Origin: Oscillibacter sp. | Lineage (GTDB): Bacteria; Bacillota; Clostridia; Oscillospirales; Oscillospiraceae | Assembly (NCBI GenBank): GCA_024404295.1 | Contig: JAKSQE010000031.1 | Coordinates: forward strand, 1-11,200 | Direction of reading: 5' to 3' | Length of the DNA: 11,200 bases | Shown here: one piece after another, positions 6,497 through 11,200 of the stretch | Layout of the letters: every line of letters starts with the position of its first letter | Numbering within the stretch: position 1 is the first letter of the stretch | Notes under the pieces: generated by a model | Told to the model about the DNA's origin: nothing | Database searches by the model: none | Seen by the model: only the letters and a program-made list of their open reading frames with translations | Program-made: the position numbers and the translations under genes

Positions 6497-6513
6497 TTGT
6501 CCACTTTTCCACA
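6497..6513 (+). other. Pair of adjoining DnaA-box-like 9-mers
   Basis: TTGTCCACT (6497-6505, two mismatches) overlaps by one base with TTTTCCACA (6505-6513, one mismatch). Head-to-tail boxes immediately before an AT-rich run are the arrangement expected next to an unwinding element. A further weak 9-mer, TTTTCCACT, is at 6370-6378. Confidence 0.7.
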
Positions 6514-6580
6514 TATTTTTTTCTTAATACTATTATTTCTAAAAAATATTTTTTCTGTTTTATTTCTCTAAAAATCATTC
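6514..6580 (+). other. Candidate DNA-unwinding element with DnaA-trio-like run
   Basis: Only 9 of 67 bases are G or C. Directly after the paired boxes, positions 6530-6541 read as consecutive triplets CTA-TTA-TTT-CTA. This resembles the CTA/TTA triplet run (DnaA-trio) adjoining the boxes in the B. subtilis origin. The spacer between box and trio is T-rich here rather than GC-rich. Confidence 0.6.
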
Positions 6581-6601
6581 ATTTGAGAGTGAGGGACGAT
6601 T

Positions 6602-7717
6602 ATGATCAAATTTTCCTGTGAAAAAGTCTTTCTTCAAAATGCGATCTCTGTAACCAGCCGTGCTGTCGCCCAGAAAAGCTCCATTCCTGCACTGGAAGGA
6701 CTTTTGATCCACGCGGATCAGCAGCTGACGGTTTCTGGCTATAACATGCAGACCGGTATTCGTACCAACGTGTTTGCAAATGTTGTTGAGTCTGGTGATA
6801 TTGTGCTGAATGCACGTTTGTTTGGCGATATCATTCGTCGTATGCCGGATGATATGATTACATTTACCGCTGATGAGAAGATGATGGTGCACCTGAGCTG
6901 CGGTGATGCGGATTTTGACATTTTGGGACTTTCTGCAGCAGATTATCCGGAACTGCCTGAAGTGGAAAGCGAATATAGTATGAGCATGAAGCAGAAGACC
7001 CTGAAAGCAATGATTGAAGAAGTTGCTTTTGCGGTGTCTACCAATGAAAGCCGCCCCGTGCATACCGGTGCATTGTTTGAAATCGCTGATATGAAGATGA
7101 CAATGGTGGCAGTAGACGGTTTCCGCCTGGCAATTCGGAAGGAACCCGTGGACAAATTAGAGGGCGGTGGATTCTCCTTTGTGGCGCCCGGTTCTGCACT
7201 GAACGAAGTAAAAAGTATCTGCAGCGATGTGGAAGATCTGGCACAGGTCACTCTTGGCAAGCGCCATATTCTGTTTGAAGTGGGAGATACCCAGCTGATA
7301 TGCCGCCGGTTAGAGGGAGAATTTTTGGATTATAAAAACGCAATTCCACGCAAGAATCCAATCAGCATTGTGGCTGATACAAAGGCCCTCATTGAAAGCA
7401 TTGATCGTGTTTCTGTTGTGATCTCCGATAAGCTGAAAAGTCCCGTTCGTTGCCTGTTCGACCATGATAAAGTCATGCTGTCTGCTAAGACCGGAAACGG
7501 CGAGGCAAAGGATATTTGCCGTGTGACAGGCGACGGTGACAAATTGGAGATCGGTTTTAACAATCGCTATTTGATGGAAGCTCTGCGCTTTGCTCCTGCT
7601 GATAAAGTAAAGATCGAGTTAAACACAGGTGTTTCTCCCGCCATCATCGTACCTACGGAGGGGGAAGAGAATTTCCTGTATATGGTGCTGCCTGTCCGCC
7701 TGAAGAATGCCGAATAA
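6602..7717 (+). CDS. dnaN: DNA polymerase III beta subunit (sliding clamp)
   Basis: Ring-shaped processivity clamp that tethers the replicative polymerase and other DNA enzymes. The 371 residues match the usual size and three-domain layout. It begins with MIKFSCEKVFLQNAISVTSR, has SIPALEGLLIHAD (27-39) in domain 1 and VAVDGFRLAIRK (169-180) in domain 2. It ends with YMVLPVRL (360-367), the conserved C-terminal strand that helps form the partner-binding pocket. GAGGG (6591-6595) lies 6 bases before the ATG. The gene follows the origin and heads a run of tightly packed genes to remB. Confidence 0.97.
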   Translation: MIKFSCEKVFLQNAISVTSRAVAQKSSIPALEGLLIHADQQLTVSGYNMQTGIRTNVFANVVESGDIVLNARLFGDIIRRMPDDMITFTADEKMMVHLSCGDADFDILGLSAADYPELPEVESEYSMSMKQKTLKAMIEEVAFAVSTNESRPVHTGALFEIADMKMTMVAVDGFRLAIRKEPVDKLEGGGFSFVAPGSALNEVKSICSDVEDLAQVTLGKRHILFEVGDTQLICRRLEGEFLDYKNAIPRKNPISIVADTKALIESIDRVSVVISDKLKSPVRCLFDHDKVMLSAKTGNGEAKDICRVTGDGDKLEIGFNNRYLMEALRFAPADKVKIELNTGVSPAIIVPTEGEENFLYMVLPVRLKNAE

Positions 7718-7718
7718 A

Positions 7719-7934
7719 ATGAAGACAATAACCATTACAACGGAATTTATCAAATTGCAGGATCTGCTGAAATTTGCCAATCTGGTTGAATCCGGCGGGA
7801 TTGCAAAAGAATGCGTACAGAACGGTGAAGTATCGGTCAACGGTGAAGTTTGTACCATGCGGGGAAAAAAAATTCGCCCTGGCGACGATGTCTGCTTTGA
7901 GGGTAGACATTACACGGTAGCTTATGAGGATTGA
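7719..7934 (+). CDS. yaaA: Small S4-domain RNA-binding protein (YaaA/RlbA family)
   Basis: Short S4-like protein always found between dnaN and recF in many Firmicutes. In Bacillus it is called YaaA or RlbA, and a ribosome-related role has been proposed. The 71 residues equal the Bacillus length. The S4 core is LQDLLKFANLVESGGIAKEC (13-32), then NGEVSVNGEVCTMRGKKIRPGDDV. I prefer the ATG at 7719, two bases after the dnaN stop, because the protein then starts MKTITITTEF like the family. An ATG at 7707 would add MPNK and overlap dnaN. No strong ribosome-binding site is visible, so translation is probably coupled to dnaN. The gene overlaps recF by 11 bases. Confidence 0.92.
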   Translation: MKTITITTEFIKLQDLLKFANLVESGGIAKECVQNGEVSVNGEVCTMRGKKIRPGDDVCFEGRHYTVAYED

Positions 7935-9024
7935 TGCTCTAACACTGGATTATTTCCGCAATTATACCCATCTGGAGGCAAAATTTGACCCTCAGGTGAA
8001 CGTGATCTACGGTGACAACGCTCAGGGAAAAACAAATCTTCTGGAAGCGGTTGGGTACCTTTCGGGATTAAGTCATCGGGCACGGTTTGATAAGGAACTG
8101 ATTCAATTTGGTGTGGATCACGCCTTTTTGAAGGGGGACATTACGGCCCGAGAGCGTCTGTTCGTATTGGAAGCAGAATTAAACCGGGGAAGTCGTAAAG
8201 AGTTGCGTGCCAACGGTGTGAAACTGAAAAATACAGCGGAACTGTCCGGCATTTTTCAAAGTGTGCTGTTTTGTCCTGAGGACTTATATCTGATTCGGGA
8301 GGGTGCAGCTGCCCGGCGCAAATATCTGGACGACTGCATTTGCCAGCTTCGTCCCCGCTATGCACAGGCATTGGCGGAGTATAAGCGTCTGCATGAGCAT
8401 AAGATCCGCATTTTGAGAGACAGCGAGGAAAAACCCTCCCTGCTGGATACACTGGATGAATTCTCTCTGGGTATGGCGAAAGCCGGTGCGGTGATTGTCC
8501 ATTATCGGGCGCATTTTGTGAAGCGACTGAAACAGGTTGCACCTGCCGTCCATAGTGATTTTTCCGGTGGTCATGAACAGCTCGGTTTACGGTATGAAAC
8601 GGTCAGCACGGTTACGGATCCTGAGGCCAGCCCACAGGTGATCTTTGAGCAACTGCTACGTCATCAGGAAGCACACCGTGCCGCTGAGATCGCAAGCCGC
8701 CAGTGTTTGTCCGGTCCACATAAAGATGATTTGATTGTGGAAATTGATGGCAATCTGGCAAAAACTTATTCCTCTCAGGGACAAACACGTACCGCTGCGC
8801 TGAGTTTGAAGCTGGCGGCACGAGAGATTTTTCAGCAGGACACCGGTGAATATCCTGTTCTTTTACTGGACGATGTTCTTTCCGAACTGGATCCCAAACG
8901 GCAGGAATTTGTTCTGAATCGCATTCAGGGTGGTCAGGTGTTTATCACCTGTTGCGAAGATGATCGACTGGAAAAATTGCTGAAGGGTAAGACTTTATAT
9001 ATAAAAAGCGGAAAACTGCAGTGA
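7924..9024 (+). CDS. recF: DNA replication and repair protein RecF
   Basis: SMC-like ATPase that helps load RecA at single-strand gaps with RecO and RecR. The 366 residues match the family. It opens with MRIDALTLDYFRNYTHLEAKF. It has Walker A GDNAQGKT (30-37), the ABC-type signature YSSQGQTRTAALSLKLA (282-298) and Walker B LLLDDVLSELD (313-323), with FITCCED (340-346) following. The ATG at 7924 lies inside the end of yaaA, and its nearest GAGGGT is 18 bases upstream, so translational coupling to yaaA is likely. Confidence 0.97.
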   Translation: MRIDALTLDYFRNYTHLEAKFDPQVNVIYGDNAQGKTNLLEAVGYLSGLSHRARFDKELIQFGVDHAFLKGDITARERLFVLEAELNRGSRKELRANGVKLKNTAELSGIFQSVLFCPEDLYLIREGAAARRKYLDDCICQLRPRYAQALAEYKRLHEHKIRILRDSEEKPSLLDTLDEFSLGMAKAGAVIVHYRAHFVKRLKQVAPAVHSDFSGGHEQLGLRYETVSTVTDPEASPQVIFEQLLRHQEAHRAAEIASRQCLSGPHKDDLIVEIDGNLAKTYSSQGQTRTAALSLKLAAREIFQQDTGEYPVLLLDDVLSELDPKRQEFVLNRIQGGQVFITCCEDDRLEKLLKGKTLYIKSGKLQ

Positions 9025-9050
9025 AAAAGGTATTTTGGAGGATATGAACG

Positions 9051-9410
9051 ATGGATCCTATCAATTATATTTGGCAAGACCGCAAACGTTATTTTGGACG
9101 ACCGATGTCCTTTACAAAATACGCACTCAGTGAAGATCGTTTTTTTGTGGAAAAAGGGTTTTTAAGTATTAAACAGGATGAAATTCTGCTCTACCGCGTG
9201 GTGGATCTGGAACTGACCATTAGCCTGTTTCAGAGATTTTTCAACGTAGGTACGATTGCAATTCGATCTTCCGATAAAAGTATCCCTCACCTGCTGGTCA
9301 TCAATGTGAAAGATCCTCGCGAAGTCAAGGAGATGATCCATAAGGCTGTGGAAGAATGTAAGATGAGCCACGGCGTGACCAGTATGGAAATGGTGGGGGG
9401 AAATCACTGA
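9051..9410 (+). CDS. Small bacterial PH-domain protein (bPH_2 type), function unknown
   Basis: The 119-residue protein resembles the bPH_2 domain of the YdbS/YdbT type. The pattern includes YALSEDRFFVEKGFLS (24-39), DEILLYRVVDLELTISLFQR (43-62) and FFNVGTIAIRSSD (63-75), with a final helix from about 88. Unlike YdbS or YdbT, it has no membrane segments, so it is probably cytoplasmic. GGAGG (9037-9041) is 9 bases upstream. It begins 26 bases after recF and overlaps remB by one base, so it sits inside the operon. In Bacillus, remB follows recF directly. The start MDPINYIWQDRKRYFGRP is not part of the PH core. The molecular role is unknown and I infer none. Confidence 0.8.
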   Translation: MDPINYIWQDRKRYFGRPMSFTKYALSEDRFFVEKGFLSIKQDEILLYRVVDLELTISLFQRFFNVGTIAIRSSDKSIPHLLVINVKDPREVKEMIHKAVEECKMSHGVTSMEMVGGNH

Positions 9411-9676
9411 TGTACCTCCACCTCGGCCAAAATGAGATCGTTCCCGAACGCCGGATCATCGGCATCTTTGATTTGGATAAATGCTCTACCTCTAAGCGTA
9501 CGATGGACTATCTGAAGCAGGCGGAAAAGGACAGTGTGGTGCTGGATGTTTCCGGCGAACTGCCAAAGTCCTTTGTGGTCTGTGATCATCCCTATCACCC
9601 TCAAATCGTCTATTTGAGCCAGTTGAATACCTCCACCCTGAAAGGCCGTGTGGAGAGCGATAAGCTGGTATTGTAA
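9410..9676 (+). CDS. remB: RemB (DUF370) extracellular-matrix regulator family protein
   Basis: Homologue of Bacillus YaaB/RemB, which sits between recF and gyrB and was linked to biofilm matrix control. The 88 residues begin MYLHLGQNEIVPERRIIGIFDLDKCS (1-26), close to the family N-terminus, followed by LPKSFVVCDH (51-60) and YLSQLNTSTLKGR (68-80). The ATG shares its A with the TGA stop of the preceding gene, and GGTGGGGGG lies just upstream, so translation is coupled. Whether it controls matrix genes here is unknown; many non-sporing Clostridia carry it. Confidence 0.92.
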   Translation: MYLHLGQNEIVPERRIIGIFDLDKCSTSKRTMDYLKQAEKDSVVLDVSGELPKSFVVCDHPYHPQIVYLSQLNTSTLKGRVESDKLVL

Positions 9677-9677
9677 C

Positions 9678-9692
9678 GAATAATGATTATTC
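9678..9692. promoter_or_regulatory. 15-base palindrome upstream of gyrB, Fur/PerR-like layout
   Basis: GAATAATGATTATTC has two perfect 7-base inverted arms around one base, starting two bases after the remB stop. The 7-1-7 layout and the core ATAATNATTAT are shared with Fur and PerR boxes of Firmicutes. The outer two bases of each arm differ from both consensuses. No promoter is clearly attached, so an operator role is a hypothesis. Confidence 0.4.
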
Positions 9693-9694
9693 CC

Positions 9695-9745
9695 CGAGGC
9701 AAAGAGAAGCGGGCAGGATTTGCCCGCCTGGTTCCCTTTGCCTTG
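9695..9745 (+). repeat. Long two-tier hairpin in the remB-gyrB gap
   Basis: The outer stem pairs 9695-9704 with 9736-9745 (10 bp, one G-U). Three more pairs join GAA (9706-9708) with TTC (9732-9734). The inner stem GCGGGCA (9709-9715) pairs with TGCCCGC (9721-9727) around a 5-base loop. No T run follows, so it is not a standard terminator. It could be a processing site or an attenuator-like leader structure of gyrB. Confidence 0.7.
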
Positions 9746-9749
9746 CAGC

Positions 9750-9765
9750 GGGCGGAGATCCGCCC
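9750..9765 (+). repeat. GC-rich hairpin just before the gyrB ribosome-binding site
   Basis: GGGCGG (9750-9755) and CCGCCC (9760-9765) pair around an AGAT loop. The stem ends three bases before AAAGGAG (9769-9775), close enough to influence ribosome access. Confidence 0.65.
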
Positions 9766-9780
9766 ATGAAAGGAGTTTCT

Positions 9781-11200
9781 ATGGCAGATAATGAAATTTT
9801 ACAGTCTACCACGGTGGAAACCGAGTATGACGCTTCGGAAATTCAGGTTCTGGAAGGTCTGGAAGCTGTCCGCAAACGCCCCGGTATGTATATCGGTTCT
9901 ACATCCACTTCCGGTCTCCACCATCTGGTGTATGAGATCGTAGACAACGCCATTGATGAAGCACTGGCCGGTTACTGCACCGAGATTCAGGTAAGCATCA
10001 ATGAAGGCAACAGCATCACCGTGGTGGATAACGGACGTGGTATCCCAGTAGACATCCAGGCTCAGACCGGTAAGCCCGCTCTGGAAGTGGTTTACACCGT
10101 CCTCCATGCCGGCGGCAAGTTTGGCGGCGGCGGTTATAAGGTCTCCGGCGGTCTGCACGGTGTGGGTGCATCTGTGGTCAACGCACTGAGCGAGTGGCTC
10201 ACCGTGCAGGTGCATCGTGATGGCAAGATCCACGAGATGAAGTTCTCCCGCGGCCATGTGACGCAGGAAATGACCGTGGTGGGCACCACCGATCACACCG
10301 GTACTACCGTCACATTCCAGCCCGATCCCGAGATGTTCGAGGATCTGATCTATTCCTACGACACGCTTCATACCCGCATGCGGGAGGAGGCATTCCTGAA
10401 CGCCGGTCTGCGTATCACGATTTCCGACAATCGTGCCGAATCGGCGGAAAAACCCGAAAAAGACCGCTATGACTCCATGTGCTTTGAGGGCGGTATCCGG
10501 GAATTTGTCACCTACTTGAATAAGAATAAGACCGAGATCCACGATGGCGTGATCTACATGGCCGGTCAGAAGGATGACTCCGTGGCGGAGATCGCCATGC
10601 AGTATCACGACGGCTATAACGAGACCATGCTCTCCTTTGCCAACAACGTCCACACCCCCGAAGGCGGTATGCATGAAGAGGGTTTCAAGCGTGCGCTGAC
10701 TACCGTGCTGAATAACTACGGCCGTAAAATTAAAATGCTGAAGGACGACGAGAAGATCTCCGGCGAGGATTGCCGTGAGGGTCTGACCTGCGTCATCTCC
10801 GTCAAGCTGACCGAGGCCCAGTTTGAGGGCCAGACCAAGGCCAAACTGGGCAACAGTGAGATCCGCACGCTGGTGAATAGCATTGTGACGGAAAAACTGG
10901 ATACCTTCCTGGAGGAAAATCCTCAGGTGGGCCGCATGGTGCTGGACAAGGCACTGATGGCAAACCGTGCCCGTGAGGCAGCAAAGAGAGCCAGAGAGTC
11001 CATCCGCCGCAAGAGTGCGTTGGGCGGAGCGGCCATGCCTGATAAACTCCGCGACTGCAACGAGAATAACCCCGAACTGACTGAAATTTACATCGTCGAG
11101 GGTGACTCTGCAGGCGGCTCCGCCACCCAGGGTCGTGACTCCCGCTTCCAGGCCATCCTTCCCCTGTGGGGCAAGATGCTGAACGTGGAGAAGGCTCGCG
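9781..11200 (+). CDS. gyrB: DNA gyrase subunit B (3' end beyond window)
   Basis: ATPase subunit of gyrase, which introduces negative supercoils together with GyrA. The window holds 473 codons of a protein that usually has about 640. The GHKL ATPase domain has YEIVDNAIDEALAG (51-64, catalytic Glu likely E52), VVDNGRGIP (81-89), HAGGKF (109-114) and VSGGLHGVGASVVNALS (121-137). QTKAKLGNSE (351-360) marks the transducer domain. The TOPRIM domain begins with IVEGDSAGGSA (438-448). The last residues read LPLWGKMLNVEKAR, with Trp at 463 where most GyrB proteins have Arg. AAAGGAG (9769-9775) precedes the ATG at 9781. An in-frame ATG at 9766 overlaps this site and is rejected. Confidence 0.97.
   Translation, partial: MADNEILQSTTVETEYDASEIQVLEGLEAVRKRPGMYIGSTSTSGLHHLVYEIVDNAIDEALAGYCTEIQVSINEGNSITVVDNGRGIPVDIQAQTGKPALEVVYTVLHAGGKFGGGGYKVSGGLHGVGASVVNALSEWLTVQVHRDGKIHEMKFSRGHVTQEMTVVGTTDHTGTTVTFQPDPEMFEDLIYSYDTLHTRMREEAFLNAGLRITISDNRAESAEKPEKDRYDSMCFEGGIREFVTYLNKNKTEIHDGVIYMAGQKDDSVAEIAMQYHDGYNETMLSFANNVHTPEGGMHEEGFKRALTTVLNNYGRKIKMLKDDEKISGEDCREGLTCVISVKLTEAQFEGQTKAKLGNSEIRTLVNSIVTEKLDTFLEENPQVGRMVLDKALMANRAREAAKRARESIRRKSALGGAAMPDKLRDCNENNPELTEIYIVEGDSAGGSATQGRDSRFQAILPLWGKMLNVEKAR

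Larger units (their letters stand above)
6367..6601. other. Probable oriC core between dnaA and dnaN
   Basis: This 235-base non-coding gap holds a consensus DnaA box and several near matches. They are followed by an 87% A+T stretch (6514-6580) suited to be the DNA-unwinding element. The order (boxes, then AT-rich DNA with CTA/TTA triplets) resembles the Bacillus subtilis dnaA-dnaN origin half. It also forms the 5' leader of dnaN. I see no convincing separate dnaN promoter. Confidence 0.85.

Noticed and set aside
9044..9133. Short 29-codon frame starting at ATG 9044 before the PH-domain gene
   Set aside because: It is out of frame, sits only 2 bases after GGAGG, and has no family character.
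9695..9745. Hairpin as an intrinsic terminator of the dnaN-remB operon
   Set aside because: The stem is strong enough, but the following bases are GC-rich with no T run.
9799..10674. A 291-residue minus-strand frame opposite gyrB
   Set aside because: The plus strand is unambiguous gyrB here. The minus frame is His/Gly/Val-rich with no recognisable domain.
1..11200. CRISPR array, insertion sequence, prophage, tRNA or rRNA gene
   Set aside because: No spaced direct repeats, transposase-like protein, terminal inverted repeats or RNA-gene cores were seen. Every substantial stretch is explained by core genes or the origin.

Overview
This window is a bacterial chromosomal replication-origin region. 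It most likely comes from a low-to-mid GC Clostridia species, and the Oscillospiraceae/Ruminococcaceae type fits best. The evidence is the conserved block rpmH-dnaA-dnaN-yaaA-recF-remB-gyrB, a glycyl T-box, strong AGGAGG ribosome-binding sites, a single-chain (alpha2-type) glycyl-tRNA synthetase, and dnaA starting at TTG. The family-level placement is inference.

Left arm (1-4689, all minus strand). The rpmH-rnpA-yidD-yidC-jag cluster runs away from the origin. It makes ribosomal protein L34, the protein subunit of RNase P, a membrane-insertion accessory protein, the YidC insertase and the KhpB/Jag RNA-binding protein. A near-consensus promoter (TTGACA-17-TATACT) drives it and a strong hairpin terminator ends it right after jag. 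Next comes glyS, the glycyl-tRNA synthetase, with its own promoter and a complete T-box riboswitch. The glyS 3' end is at or just beyond the left edge. The mnmE-mnmG genes that follow jag in Bacillus are not between jag and the window edge.

Origin (about 4690-6601). An AT-rich gap of about 190 bases separates the divergent rpmH and dnaA promoters, and I see no good DnaA boxes in it. The recognisable DnaA boxes lie between dnaA and dnaN. There they sit beside an 87% AT stretch carrying a DnaA-trio-like run, so the unwinding site is most likely downstream of dnaA, as in Bacillus subtilis.

Right arm (5053-11200, all plus strand). dnaA (initiator), dnaN (sliding clamp), yaaA (small S4-domain protein) and recF (recombination mediator) are followed by a small PH-domain protein, remB (DUF370) and gyrB (gyrase subunit B, cut by the right edge). 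From dnaN to remB the genes overlap or nearly touch, which suggests one operon. A 104-base gap before gyrB holds a 15-base perfect palindrome and two strong hairpins.

All genes point away from the origin, so they are co-directional with replication. The window is core housekeeping DNA. I found no mobile element, CRISPR array, tRNA, rRNA or unknown defence system. The points most worth a second look are the gyrB leader, the palindrome over the dnaA -10, the PH-domain gene inserted between recF and remB, and the origin layout.
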